This document shows, piece after piece, positions 41,715 to 55,889 of a DNA stretch of 64,000 bases. Source of the stretch: Brachypodium distachyon (Eukaryota > Streptophyta > Magnoliopsida > Poales > Poaceae); the NCBI RefSeq assembly GCF_000005505.3, contig NC_016131.3, positions 50,639,355 to 50,703,354 of the forward strand, written 5' to 3'. The translations under genes and the position numbers were made by a program. Position 1 is the stretch's first letter; every line of letters starts with the position of its first letter. The notes under the pieces are model-generated. The model was given only the letters and a program-made list of their open reading frames with translations, was not told where the DNA came from and did no database searches.

Positions 41715-44700
41715 ATGGCGTCCGATTCCGACGACGCCGACTTCTTCGACAAGCTAGTCGACGACGACGATGACGACCAAGTGGTGCCCCCCGCTGCCGC
41801 CGCCCAAGCCGCATACGCAGCGGTGGCGGACATCTCGTCCCTCTCCCTGGCCGATGACGCGGTCGACGAGCCCGAGCTGCCCGCGGCGGCGACGGCTCCG
41901 GCTGACGCTGCGGATCCTCCTCCGGCCCTGACTCCTCCCAAGGCTGGGGACGATGTGCCGGCAGTGCCCTCTGACGCGGAGGTTCTGGCCGCGCTGCCGG
42001 AGGTGAAGGCTGCTGCCGTGGCGGCGGTCCCTAAGACGGAGGCTGTGGCGACGCCGGAAGGCGGGTCGCCAGGGTCCGGGAAGGCCGTCCGCACCACGGT
42101 CAAGCAGGTGCAGTGGAGCGTGTTTGGCGCCGACAGCAGCGCAGAGGCAGATCCGTTCGGGGACTTGTTGGCGGACGGGGCCGGTGGTGATTCCTTTTTT
42201 GGAGTCAGCGGAGCCCAGGTCCAGGAACCGCGGAGTTCAGTTGCCGCTGCGGGCAGTGTTGGAGCAGCTCCTGCCGACCACGGCTTCTTTAGCGGAGTAG
42301 GTAACAATGCCATTTCACAACCGGGTTGGGGAGCCCGTGCCGGGGGCTTCTTGGCGGATGGTGCTGCTGGTGACGAAGCTGCGTTCTTTGGAGCTAGTGT
42401 CGTGGAGGACCAGGGTGTGCAGACGGGTTCGGTTGTGGCGACAAGCGGTGTTGGAGCGGCATATCATGGCTTCTTCAATGGTGTGGATAGCAGCGCCAAT
42501 TCTTCACAGTCGTATATGGGTGCTAGCGCTTTTGAGTCTGCGGATCAGAACACCAATGTGCAGTCGGAGTGGGCTAGTGGGTCTGTGAACTCCTCGGAAC
42601 CCAACTATCTGGAGAATCGCTACCCTGGCTGGATGTTCGACGAGGCAACACAGAACTGGTATCAGGTGCCTACTACCAGTGCTCAAGGTTTTGCTGATTA
42701 TGGTGGTGCTGTAACGGCTGTTGGGAGTGGCAATGTTCAGCAGCTGCAGCAGCAGCTTAGTGGTTCGTACATGCATAACTCTTCACAGGCAGGGCTAGAG
42801 ACCATTGCAGAGGAGGGCGGTACCACTGTCATGACCTGGGGTCAGGATCAGAGCAGTGCAGTTGCTGCAGAGTACCCGCCAAACATGCTATTTTACGCAG
42901 AGTACCCTGGATACTACTTTGACACCAACACCCAGGACTGGTACACGCTCGAGTCATATCAGCAAAGTTTTGCTCAGGTTGCAACTGCCACAGCGGCTTC
43001 AGATGCATTTGTAGGGCACAATGTAGGTAATGCCATGAATTCTCAGGCAAGTAACTTCAATCAGCAAAACCAATGGCAGCAGTCTTCCTACAGTTCCCAT
43101 CAGCACACGGAGACTCAGATTACTCAGCAGGCTAATACTGAGCCTTCGGAACCCTCTACAAATTACCGGACTGGTATCAACACATTCGTGCCTTCGTTGG
43201 AACCCTCTATGAATCATAGTACTAGCGTTAGCACATTCATGCCTTCTACAAGTCAATACAGTAGTGGTGAGAGCCACCAAGTTAGTCACAAGGGCTTCGA
43301 ACCTACTAGCTATCAGAACGTTCAGAAGGGTTTTGAACCGTATAAAAGCAACCAAAGTACCTTTACTAACCATGACAGTGGGTACAAGGTATCTGAACCT
43401 TCAACAGGTCATCAGGGGTTCAAACCTGTTGCAAACAACCATAAAAGCACAGGATTTGTACCGTCTACAGGTCACCAGATTGCCCACAGGGAATTTGAAC
43501 CTTCTAAAGATAATCAAGCTTATCATGTGGCGCACGAACCTTCAGTAGCCCATGGTTATGTCAATTCAAATGGCTTTGCTGAGCAACAAACATTTGTTCC
43601 TTCAACAACAGGAAGCATGTACCAGACACAAACACACATCGATCCTGCAGCACACATGCATTTAACAAACAACTATTTGATCAGCGAGAACTCCATGAAC
43701 TTTGCTCAGCAGCAACCAGTATCTCAACAATTTGGTTACTCCCCCCACCAAGAGAGGTCATCAGCTGGACGCCCACCACATGCTCTGTTTGCGTTTGGAT
43801 TTGGCGGGAAGCTTGTAGTTATGAAAGAGACCAGCTCAATGACTACAAGCTTTGACAGCGGTAATCAGGTATCTTTAGAATGTTCTTTGTAATATAATAT
43901 TCTTATTTACAATGAAGTTGTAGCTAAAGCTCTTACCATTTCATTTAAGGGCAATTCTCGTGGCATGGTGTCAATTCATAATATATCAGAGATTGTTGCT
44001 GATAAAATTGATCAATCAAGCATCACCAATGGCAGCGCACTTGGCTACTTCCATGCTTTGTGTCGTCGACCTATTCCTGGCCCCCTTGTTGGCGGAAGTC
44101 CTGCAACAAAGGATGTGAGTAAATGGCTTGATGAGATTATTGGAAGCTATGAGTCTTCTGTAAGGGAATTCCAAGGAGGGGATGTTCAGAAGCTGCTTGT
44201 TTCATTGCTGAAAATATCATATCAACACTATGGAAAACTGCGTTCATCATTTGGCTCAGACCCATTGCAGGAGGTATTCTTTTATCTTGCTTGACTATGT
44301 TTGAGTGATGTGTGCTGTTATTCAATCTTTTTCTTGAGCAGCATCGTTCATGTTAGTCTACAGTAAAAACTTATTATGAAAATTAATGGAAGTGAGAGCG
44401 ATTAAGTTTTGAATTATTTGCAACAGGGTATGGATGGCCCAGACACAGCAGTAACAACACTATTCTCATCATGCAATAGTAATAGTGCGCATATAAGAGA
44501 ATATGGAGCCATTACCCATTGCATGAAAAATATTCCCTCAGAAAACCAGATACAGGTAATTCCTATTTCTCTGGGCTGTCTTTGCTGCTTCATGTAGTAA
44601 AATTGGCCTCGGTTGAACCAACTATTCTGCTGCAGGCTACTGCTCAAAATGTTCAAAGTCTTCTAGTTTCTGGTAGAAGGAAAGACGCACTTCAGTATGC

Positions 44701-47700
44701 GCAGGAAGGTCAGCTTTGGGGACCTGCACTAGTCCTTGCTTTACAACTCGGTGATAAGGTCTGCGTCACTATATAGTCTGCAGTCTCTTGATTGGTTGGT
44801 GCTGTAGCATCGGCCTTTGCTTTTTTCACTGAATAATTGCTGATGTATTTATTGACTGGTGATGCAGTTTTATGCTGATACTGTGAAGAAAATGGCTTAC
44901 AGCCATTTCATGTCTGGATCACCTTTGAGGACATTGTGTCTTCTTATTGCTGGACAACCTGCAGATGTTTTTCATGCTGAAAACCCTATCGATGCCAATT
45001 ATGGTACTTTGCATAGGCCACAAGAGGCTGCAGAGGTAATACATAATTACTTAGTTACTGCATTTTTACCCATGATCGAAAGACATAGAAAGAGCAACAG
45101 AAAGGATGTTTCGATGTAATCCCTACATTCATTACTCATGAGTTGAATGACTAATAGGAAGTACTTGAAAGAGCCATGTTTTTCATATTTTTTCTGTTAT
45201 AGATGTTACTGCAGTCTACACAGAACTATGGATATTATATAGTCCTGTACAATCATTTTATTTGGCATCGAATAAACTGTAATTGTTTTTTAAATCCGGA
45301 CATGGACTGTGTGTGCTGTTCTTTACTTCCCATGTCATGATTTCCGGACATTGTATCCGGAGTACCCCAACCCCCCCTCACTGTGGCTATTTTGAAGGTA
45401 ACAAAGTGTTATCGTTTCTGTTGGACAGGGTACTCCGAAGGGCATGCTGGATGACTGGCAACAGAATTTGGCTATTATAACTGCAAACAGGACGAAAGGC
45501 GATGACCTTGTAATTACTCACCTTGGGGATTGCCTTTGGAAAGAGAAAAATGAGGTCTGCATATGCTGAGCTTATGCTTTTGTTACATGTTTCATGTTTG
45601 AGCTTGAACATCTTATCTAATATTGTTATGCTTTGTTTACATGTTTGAGCTTGAACACCTTATCTAATGTTGTTATATGTATGCGTGTATGCAGGTTGCA
45701 GCTGCTCATTCATGCTATTTAGTTGCCGAGCTAAATATTGATGCGTATTCTGAAACTGCAAGAATGTGTCTCCTTGGTGCAGACCACTTGAGATGTCCTC
45801 GCACATTTACCAGTCCTGAAGCTATCCAGGTCTTCTTCTAAATCTGCACAGTTTTTTTTTTCTACTCATGTTTTTTGTGTGAAGTCAGCCTAAAGCTGCG
45901 AGGTGCATTCGATCAGCATTACACAGATAAATTTGTACAATATTATGATGACACTAGAGGAAATGCAATTAGTCCAGCTATTGATCAGACATGAATGATT
46001 GTCTATCTTGTCCCCTCACTTCCAGCTATTGATCAGACATGAATGATTGTCTATCTTGTCCCCTCACTTCCAGCCATTGCTCAGACATGAACAGTTTTGC
46101 TAAAGAGTTTGAAGTTCCAACCTGCAGATTACATATATTGCTGGATCTGTCAAATTATGATTTTATTATTGTGACTTAACTCTAGTGACATTCTGTAACT
46201 AGTTGCAAAAAACCTGCATTTCTTAGCAGCATTTTCTTTTGGCATTCTCTGCTCCTTAACAAATATCCTTGAAATGCAACTTTCAGAGAACAGAGTTGTA
46301 TGAATATGCGAAAGTTCTCGGTAATTCTCAGTATATCCTCCTGCCATTTCAACCATATAAGCTGGTATATGCATATATGCTCGCTGAGGTTGGGAAGATC
46401 TCTGATTCACTAAGGTAAGTTGCTCGGTTACTATTTCAGCATTTCCCCTGGTATCTTAGACTCTTAGTTACGCGCACTCACATTGAATTGCTTTCTTAAG
46501 GTACTGCCAAGCATCTCTGAAGGTGTTGAAAGCCTCTGGCCGTGCGCCTGAACTAGAAGCATGGAAGCAATTGTTTTCATCCCTGGAGGAGAGGATACGC
46601 ACCCACCAGCAGGTGTGACTTCAGTTTACTTAATGTTGTTTATTGATTCTTGTATGTACTTTAGAGGAACATTTTCTCCTGTCTATTGACCATCGACTCA
46701 CCTTTATTTAGGGTGGATATGGCACAAATCTTGCTCCGGCAAAGCTTGTTGGAAAGCTTTTCACATCACTTGATAAATCTTTGTCCCGCATGATGGGTAC
46801 ACAACCTACATCATTGCCGCCATTGGCGCAGCCAATGCCGCCATTGGCACAGGGATCTTCTACTGAAAGAGATTTATATTCTGCTCCTCCAGCTACGAAT
46901 TTTGTAAATAACAATCAGTCAGCAACGCCTATGTCATTTTCTGCGTCAGAGCAGTCTATGAGTGACATGACAGGAAATAGTGGTCCTGACAGGAAAGGCA
47001 CACACAACAGAAGTGTCTCTGAGCCAGACTTCAACAGAGCCCCTCAACAGGTAGTGCGTACTACTTTTCTCTTATAATGACATAATTTTCTCTGTCGTTA
47101 CGTAGTATAATGTGCACATTTGAATTTATGGATACTTTACCTTGTCTCTTATAATGACATATATTTACAAGTAACACCTGCGAATTAGTTTCTCTCTTCT
47201 GGAGGTATTCGCCAGGATAGCATGGTTATTTTATTTTGCTTTTATGTCTCTTGATTTTATAAGTTAATCCTTATGCACGCTTTGTGTATGTGACTTGCAA
47301 AAATATAACTTACGTTGGAAGAATATTTTCTAGAGATTTTTCAGTTTGCTTTGCTGACATTGACATGCTAACAGGGCACAAGATCAGATAATCCACAAAG
47401 CACATCAGGTTCAGGCAATTCACGTTTTGGATGGTTACTGCAGAAGACAATGGGATTGGTCTCAAAATCTCCTCACCAGGTGCCTGTTAATAAATTAAAT
47501 ACTTCTGCCAACCTTTTGCTATGTGCAGCTAACTCCAATAATTTTCTCATGTCCTGAAGGCAAAGTTGGGGGAACAGAACAAGTTCTATTATGATGAGAA
47601 GCTGAAGAGGTGGGTGGAACAAGGTGCTGAGGTCCCGGCTGCTGAGGAGCCGCCTCTTCCCCCACCTCCGACAAAAGCCTCATTCCAGAACGGTGTTCCA

Positions 47701-48461
47701 GATTACAACTTGACTGGCCCCAGCATTGGAGGCTATACTGCTAATGGATTTGCAGAAACGAAGCCCCCAAATCCTTCTGAGCTTATGACAGGGATGCCAC
47801 CGATGCCACCTAGCCAGAACCAGTTCTCAGCACGTGGGAGGGCGGGTGTTAGATCAAGGTAATTTATTTGGTTCCACTGCCCTGGCTTGCTTTCTTTACC
47901 TAATGGGCTATATATATAACACATGTTTGTCTCTGTAGATATGTTGACACATTTAACAAGGGTGGAGCAGCAACAGCAGCATCATATAACAAACCGGCCA
48001 TGCCATCTATGAAACCGCTTCCTGGTGCTGGTTTCTTTGTGCCAACTCCTGCTGCCGATGAACCAAAGCAGACGACCGAGTCAACAGCTGATGTGCACAG
48101 CGCAACTGCATATCAGGATGGCCCATCTTCCTCCCCTGCGGTGGAGCGATCCTTCGCTTCCCCACCACCGCCTTTAGTGCCGATGCAATCAAGCATTCAG
48201 CGGCATCCAAGTATGGACAATATCTTGACACCCTCTGGCAGCGGTAATAGCTCGTTCTCGAAGTCACGAGCAGCCTCATGGAGTGGAACATACTCAGACC
48301 AGTTGAGCACCACCGCCGCTTCAAGATCACCAGATGGACAGACCATGCAGTCGCCAGTGTTGATGCCTCCTGGAAGGCAACCTTCTCACAGCCGTTCCCA
48401 CAGCAACTCGTCCATCCAGTTGAATGGTTTGGGAGAGGATCTTCAGGAGGTAGAGCTCTGA
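41715..48461 (+). CDS. SEC16: Protein transport protein SEC16 homologue
   Basis: Thirteen exons: 41715-43868, 43950-44273, 44427-44555, 44636-44758, 44868-45035, 45429-45554, 45695-45829, 46287-46414, 46501-46612, 46712-47050, 47375-47479, 47560-47858, 47939-48461. They give 1,554 aa with all phases consistent. SEC16 is the peripheral scaffold that organises COPII coat assembly at ER exit sites. The start MASDSDDADFFDKLVDDDDD is typical of plant SEC16. Two YPGW/YPGY...D..TQ.WY motifs lie at about 303 and 396, then repeated FEPS..HQ-type segments. GRPPHALFAFGFGGKLVVMK (about 685) opens the conserved central domain, which is helical and continues through exons 2-9 (to about 1133). The C-terminal third is S/P/Q-rich with KFYYDEKLKRWVEQG (about 1290) and PPLPPPP. 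The 43869-43949 intron begins gtatct. Confidence 0.93.
45975..46070 (+). repeat. 48-bp tandem duplication in a SEC16 intron
   Basis: cagctattgatcagacatga and the 28 bases after it are repeated exactly at 46023. A third, shorter diverged copy starts near 46071. It lies in the long intron between 45829 and 46287. A second imperfect duplication of about 53 bp (catgtttgagcttgaacayc) lies in the intron at 45590-45677. Confidence 0.85.
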
Positions 48462-50560
48462 TACTAAAAAAAAACAAGGGTACAAAAAAGAAAAAAGAGG
48501 TGCGTTCATCGTGTAAATCAATCGCTCGCGCAAGCCTTGTCTTAATTTTTCTTTCTCTCTGATAGCTCTGTATTTAATTAATATCTATGATATCTAGAAG
48601 GCACAAACAGAAAAAAAGGAGTGGCGTCCCTTTTCCTTTTTTTTTGCATGAGAAAGCATGAGGATGCCATTTGTACAGATATAGTTCACTCCTCATTCAA
48701 GCCGGATGGGAAAAAGGGGAATAAATTAATACCCAGGGAGGGAGGAGTGTGTTATTAGTATTAAAGATGAGATAGCAAAGAAAGGAATATGCACAGAACT
48801 AGGTACATTTTCTGCCTTTATTTTTTAGAGATTATATTCATCATCACTATGTAACTTGGACGCTTTGGAGCTCAATAATTCCCTCTGGTTATTTGGTAAG
48901 CTCAACGAGGCATCAATCTAGCCATATTTCTTTTGACTGGTCTTTCTGTTGTGTATCTGTTCGATATGGTTATGTGTTCTGTCTGTCTGTTCAATATGGT
49001 TATGACTAGCGAAAACGGTGAAATGCAAGCCAAGGGAAGAGCACATACTTCCAGACAGAATGCTACCTCTAAATTTTCAAATGGAATTTTGAAACAAAAA
49101 ATTGAACTAGCAAGTCAGTTAAACATAATCTCGCTTACATCCTTAATCCCACACAAGACTCTTCTTGATTAAGCAAAGCAAAGCATACATGGATGTATTT
49201 TCTTCATTGGTCTCATAAATAAAAGAGCAGTACTTTACACGACTCGCTCATTATTGCACAACTAATCTCAGCTGTTGCCTTGCCTCTTCTAGGTCAGTCT
49301 CATGTGTTCACACATAATTAAACATGCTCTGCACATGTGAAATCAACGTGTTAATGTCAAATCGAACGCCACTAATTCTCATCTGCAGGATGCAATGTGT
49401 GCAGCTGTTCATTCGAGTAGATCCCATCATCCCAACCTAGCTAGCTAATCCTGTTTTTTTACTTTTTTTAACAACGGCTGTTAATATCTGCCAAATCAGT
49501 GACCGTTGACAGACCTGACAGGGAGATATCACGATGTTAATAAACAAAGTCAGAATAAAATTGGAATGATCTAGTAACATGCTTGCATGGCGCCAGCACT
49601 ATATCTACGCTCAAAGCAACCAAATAAATAAATAGTACTAGTATCACATCACGTACACCTACCACAAATACTCAACTTAATTTAAACCAATTAACAACTC
49701 TACGGCATGGCAACCATCGTTTTTCTTTAAAGATGAAAAAACAAGCCTTTTCTCTTTTTCTTCCAATGAATAATATTATTAATACATACCTAGGTTGGTG
49801 ACTGACTGAACATGTCTCAGCTGTCTACCTCCATCATAACTACGTGTCCCTTTCACTTACTCTTGCAGCTCGATCACCTCTCTTTTTTCTTTTGTTTTGT
49901 TTAACAAGGAAACGGAGCTGATCCTACACGATGACAGCTCATAAGTATGTTCTTCTAACATGATAACATCTCTTGTTACCATGAAAATACCAAATATTGT
50001 TATCTTATCTTATCTTTAATCTTTTTTCTGGAGAAAATTATGTACTGTTGCTCTGTCCTATCTTTGTGATAAGCTGTAGTAGCATGGGCTTTGGCAGTTT
50101 ACTAGTGTTATCATTTCCTTTCATCCGTCAGAAGTTCAGAATGAACACCCAAAGAGGCAAAGAGCCAAACGACAAGAGCACATGTGACAGGTGGGCCAGA
50201 GCTGTAGGTGTCCACGCATGTACTTCCCACACCCACACTTTCTCTCACACAAAAATATCCCCATGTTCATGAATGAATTGAGTAAATGATCCAAAGTCAA
50301 TTAAGCACCTCATAACATTGATTTCTGCAATAAATTAAGGGGCAACAGCAGCCTCTTCAATTCAATTCTACCCCTCTACTACCACCAACTTGCAAATTGC
50401 ACTGCTACCCAGTCAGTCAAGTACTCAAGCCAAGCCACTGGTAGTATAAATCAAGCGCCGTCTTGTTCATCTTCTTGGGAGCCTACCCAGTAGCTAGTAC
50501 TATACTGTAGCTTTCTTTCTTTCTTTCAAGGAAAAAAAGGAGTGGTACTAGTAGCTGGGA
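48462..50560. other. SEC16 3' UTR and intergenic region; MEB-like gene promoter
   Basis: 48462-48900 is probably the SEC16 3' UTR (aataatt and ttatttaa-type polyadenylation context). 48900-50400 shows no gene. 50400-50560 is the likely leader of the next gene, with a ctttctttctttctttc run just upstream of the ATG. Confidence 0.4.
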
Positions 50561-53500
50561 ATGATGGAGGTGGTGGTGGAGAGCAAGAAGCCATGGGACC
50601 AGTTCAAGGAGGATGTGGAGATCATGGAGGAAGAAACTGCCGCCGGGACGCTGCTCACGAGGGAGACCAAGAAGAAGCTGCTTGACTTTGGTGCCAATGG
50701 CAATGGCGCCCATGTCAACGGAGAAGAAGAAGAAGAGGAGGAGCTCAAGGCTGAGGAGGTTCTTGAAGCGGAGGACCAGCAGCAGCAGCAGCAGCACAAG
50801 AGCATCTTCTTCGATCCAACCAAAGGTGACAGGCAATCTTCTCCTCCATCTCCTCCCTTGCACTGTGTTTCAGAGATCAGATGAACATGTCCTGCTTAAT
50901 TAATTTCTTTGCCATGCCATGGGGAAAAGATTAGTATATGGGGGTTCTTAGATTGAAATCGAAGTGCCCTTTTCCTCTTGCTTAATCAAGAGATTTACGA
51001 CCTTAATTTCCTGATGGATGGGTGCTGCTGTATTTTCTTTGGGGAACTACTCCAACTCCTGTTTCCTAAATCCTAAGTACTCATCATCTTCCTTCTCTGT
51101 CTATCTCTGTCCACCAATAATTGATCGATACTACCTACTGTAGCTCTATTGATGGGAATGGGAGAAATCACAAGCAAGATGCAACCTAACTCTCTCATCT
51201 TGTCCGAAGATCTCTGTGTTTCTGAAAATGTTAGGAATTTAATTAAGTAGTACTGCAGGTGTTTCTGCTCCCTTAGTTTAGTTTACCTGTGCTGGGCCTG
51301 GGATGCAGTGGGTTAGTATTAAATATTATTGCATTCAGGATTCTGGAGCTTTCTTTTCTAGAAAAACACATGCTAGATACAGGGTAGGCCACAGATAGCA
51401 ACATCCTCTGCCAACTCTTGCTATGATTGGGTCATAGTACAGATCCCTTTCATGTAGTCCTCACTCAAAATTGCTGTCCACAAACTCCAGGATATAGATG
51501 ATGACTGACAGTGACTTGGAGGCTCCTTCATCTGCAAAGTTACTCAGGCACATGATTTGAGTTAGGAACTAGCTAGAACACTTTTGCTTTCTTTGGTTGC
51601 ACACCAACTGATCTCTCTTAATTTCTGGTAGCTTTCATATCATATAGAAAAATAAAACTAGCTTTCTATTGCTTTACTGAAGGATTATGGAAGTGCCGGC
51701 ACTGCGATTGGACGTACTGCTTGACTAGCCCATACGAAAACAATACCCTGAATCATCGAGGGTATCGCCACCATATTGAATGGAATCGCGAATCGTTAGT
51801 TCACAACAAGTCGTTTTACGCCTCACAGAACAAAGGTTAGTGTCGCGTCTTTTACAGACGTAGGTTTGAACAGAAGGTTACTTTCGTTAAGATTGAACAA
51901 TACGGCGATATGGAAGCATATGGTAGCAATGATTTGCTTCAGTTCATCTAGCATACCTGACAACATTATCATGTTCTTGCTGTGCAAAACTGTCTCATGC
52001 CAAAAAAAAGAGAGGGAATGTTTGCTTCACAACTTTGAATTACTGTTGACATTGCTCATCTTTTGTTTTCAGTTCCTGAAATAATTACTGAAGCCATGCG
52101 ATTTGGTGCTCAAAATGAAGACGCAGATGCAACTCCGACTCCAAAAGGGAAAGAGCTTGAAGCACATGAAAATGGCAATGCTCAAGAAATTAATGACACT
52201 CCAAATAACGGCAAGTTAGAAAATGGATCACACTCGAATGGTTCCCATCAAGTCTCCAATGGCAGTGACACTAAGGCAGTGCACATGTTTGAAAGGATCG
52301 GAAGATCTGAAATTAATCCAACTGAAGCTGAGATTGAAGCACATGAAAATGGCACTGGCCAAGAAGTTATTCACCCTCCAAACAACTACAAGTTAGAACA
52401 TGAATCCTACTCTAGTGATTCACACCAAGTCTCCAATGGCAGTGAGACTAAGATAGCATACGTGTTTGAAACAAGAAGAGAGCAAATTTATCCAACTGAA
52501 GCTGACAAGGGTGAACATGTCACTGAGGCTAAACCACACATTGAAGAGTATGATCTCGAGAAGATTATAGATCAACAAGAAACTCATGACCTGTACTGTC
52601 CCAATTGCAACTCGTGCATAACTCGAAGGGTGATTCTGAAGAAGAGGAAAAGGACACCAAGAATACCAGATGAACCAACAAAGAAACCGCATACTGAAGA
52701 GCAGCCTTCTACTGCTGCACCTGAAAGGGATGGCCAAGAATCACCTGAAGTATTCAGATGTCTGTCATGCTTCTCCTTCTTCATTCCAACAGGTATCAGT
52801 AACATTTAGTTAAGAGGCATTTACCACTTTTGTTTCGATGATAGCTCCCTAGTTCAGTTTTTTGACAAAGCAATTGCTGTTTCAAACTTCCAGTGTACCT
52901 GTGCTTCTACACTTTTGTCGCTTGAACATTTCTATTCGGATGGACTAGCTTAACTTGTTTCTTGTCACCAGGATGTGGTTTGAACATATTCCGTATATTT
53001 GGAGGGAGAGACTTGCACCAGCAAGCTGATGTTCAGCAACCTTCTGCCCCAGAGCAGATGCCTCAGTCTGAAAATTGTGCAAGTTGGCTTCTTTCTTGTT
53101 TCCAGCCTGGAGACGGTCCAAACCAACCTTATGCAGATGCAGGTATGTGACCTATGTTCTCTGACCCAGTTAAATATATATATATCTTTATCAATTAGCT
53201 TGCAATCGATCGATGCTCTACTACAACATCAGCTGAACTATTTAACATATTGCAGGTTCAGCAACGACACCACTGTTACCTGATAAACAGAGCCTCAGTG
53301 GTACAATCACAACAGCTGCAGCTAGCACATCTGTGCATAGTCATGGTTCAATTGGAAAACCAGATCAGTCGACTGAATCATCTTCCCAGGTCCAAACCAC
53401 CACTACAACCACAATTACAACTACAACGGCAACAGAAAGCACGTCGTCTACAACCACATCAGAAGCAGCTAGCTCATCATCTCACACGACGGCTGCTACA

Positions 53501-55294
53501 GGTGCTACTCACAACAATCTTTTATTTTAAAAATGGTGAAGGTATCATATTGTTTAGACATCTCTCCTCGCAGAATCTGAAATTTGCAAAAGCCGTGTCA
53601 CTCACATGTAAGAATTGCGCTGTAGAAAATGTAGAAATATAAAATATGCCTAAGAAGAGTTGACAGAGTTTCATAGATTATAGGAACCTTCACTGTCTTT
53701 TTCATGAGAGGACAACCAGAAAATAGATATGCATGTTAATTGTAGCACCACACCTTGTGTACGACCGGTTTATCTACTAGTATCTTAATGTACTGAACTA
53801 TTAATGAAAAATAAAAACATCACATGCAGGATTCCTTCAGACAGAGGTAATCGAAGCGATGACTGGTCAAATTCTTCCCCCAAAGCCTGCTGGTGTTGCC
53901 GTGACGGATGCAACTCACCTATCTGGTAAAGAAGGTATGTCTGATTAGTATGCATGAGCTACTGTTATTTTGATCTTCATTCCGATAGAGATAATTTTGT
54001 ATGCTTATGTTGAAGGAACTGGAACAACAATCTTTGAGAATAGCTCCTTACCAAGCCCAGCAATTCCTACATCAGGTTTCAGAGAAATCCCAGGTGAGAC
54101 AACATTTGTATCATGTATTTTATTTTGAGATCTGTAGTGACCCACTCTTCATCTGCACAAAATTCATTAAACCAAGTTTGACAGCTATGCATGTTTCAGC
54201 ATTTGTTTATTTTTTCTCTACTTTTACAGAGCAAACATGAAATGTCCTGACCCTTTTTTTAATGCCTTTTGAGTTTCCTCTTTAACTGATGATCAAGTGT
54301 TTCCTTGTACAAGGTGTCATCCCAAGGGGCGATAAACTGATTCCTCAAGCAGCAGATCCACCTCGTCATCTAGTGTTACCAGTCTCTGATGCTCCCACAA
54401 CTGAGAATCATCCACGTGTTCCTACATCTGGACAAAGGGATGAGTGGGATATACTGAAATCCATAGTGTATGGAGGCTTAGTCGAATCAGTTACGAGCCT
54501 CTCTATTGTTTCAGCAGCAGCAGCAAGTGGTGCCAAAACATGTCAGTTACTTCTTGCATCCACACTTTTGCTCAATGAATAGCATTACTTGACACTGGTA
54601 TTATATTATTTTGAACTAATAAATCCTGTGTTTTACTTGCCTGCAGTGGATATATTCATCTTGGGCATAGCTAACCTAATTGGTGGGATTCCTCTCATTT
54701 TTCACAATGTAATATTCTTCTCTCTTGGCTGAATTTCACATTGTTTATTACGATACCAAGAAAACTTACCCATGAACTTTAAACACTAAAATACCATTCC
54801 CTTGTCGATAACAGATCTCTGATCTGAGAAACCTCGGAGATGTGAATGGCAACGATGAGCAAGTTGGCCACTACTGGTTGCAGCTTGGAAGGCGATCAAA
54901 GTTCCGGCTGCACATGTTCCTAGCCTTGCTATCATACATCATGTTTGGGCTACTGCCACCAGTCCTCTACGGACTGTCATTCCGCAAGAGTGACGACAGG
55001 GAGAACAAGATGATGACAGTAGCTGCTGCATCCCTTGCATGTGTTGCTCTGCTAGCACTCGGCAAGGCGCATGTCAGCAGATCCAGGACCTACTTCAAGA
55101 CCCTCATGTACTACCTGATGATCGTCGTCAGCGCCTCTGGGCTGTCGTACGTCGCCGGTGTACTGATAACGAGGCTTCTGGTACACTTTGGGATCATTGA
55201 TCAAGGCGCGTCAGCTCCTCCTGCACCTCCAAGTCTGTCATCGTCGTTCCCTTATGCAGTGGGTGCAGAAACATCTGCCTGGGCCTCATTCTGA
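50561..55294 (+). CDS. Membrane protein of ER body-like (MEB-like) protein
   Basis: Ten exons: 50561-50825, 51683-51835, 52073-52792, 52972-53142, 53256-53501, 53830-53934, 54016-54093, 54314-54541, 54647-54708, 54815-55294; 835 aa, every junction GT-AG and in phase. The N-terminal part is acidic and disordered with a Q6 run. Three cysteine-pair motifs look metal-binding: WKCRHCDWTY (about 91), YCPNCNSCITRR (about 314) and VFRCLSC (about 366). A T/S-rich linker follows (exon 5). The C-terminal 200 residues are the MEB/VIT-related membrane domain: YGGLVESVTSLSIVSAAAAS, DIFILGIANLIGGIPLIFHN, FLALLSYIMFGLLPPVLYG, then two more helices. Arabidopsis MEB1/MEB2 are ER-body membrane proteins linked to iron/manganese tolerance. 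It has two adjacent start Met codons. Convergent with the PMT gene. Confidence 0.85.
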
Positions 55295-55889
55295 AGTCTG
55301 AAGTTCCTCCTGTAATCTTGTTGGTGACAAAAAAGAAGACATGCATGAGTTCAAGAGAATTTCCCGAAGAAACAACCGGCTTTTGAGTTGCTAGCTGTTA
55401 TTTTGTTGTAATTTTGGAGTCAATAAAGGTTGATGCTTTTCACAGCATTCTGGTGATCTTCACCACTCAGCTTTATCTGTACCGTACAGCATTATTTTCG
55501 AACATCAAGTTTGGTATTGTGCCCTTTTCTGTTGTCAAGTTCTGATGTAATGCAATAATTCAGAGGGAAGCGCATCCATTTCTGGCATATTAGCTCACAT
55601 TAATACATCAAAACTATGAGAGAATATCATTTCAAAACAATTGACTGAATATCATCTTATACACCATTCAACCATTGCAATGTGCCACAAGACAACTCAC
55701 AATCAATTCTCACTGCAGAATCGATGGCGACACTATTCTAGCTACATAGTTCATGTTGCCTCCTATATACAGATATCCTGAAGCTAAGACAGGCTTGGCA
55801 ATGAATCAAAGACAGAAAGGCCAAACAGAAGGATGCAGTGGTATGTTCTGTTTACATCATTGCTGACTAGAACACTAAGGCAAAAACAG

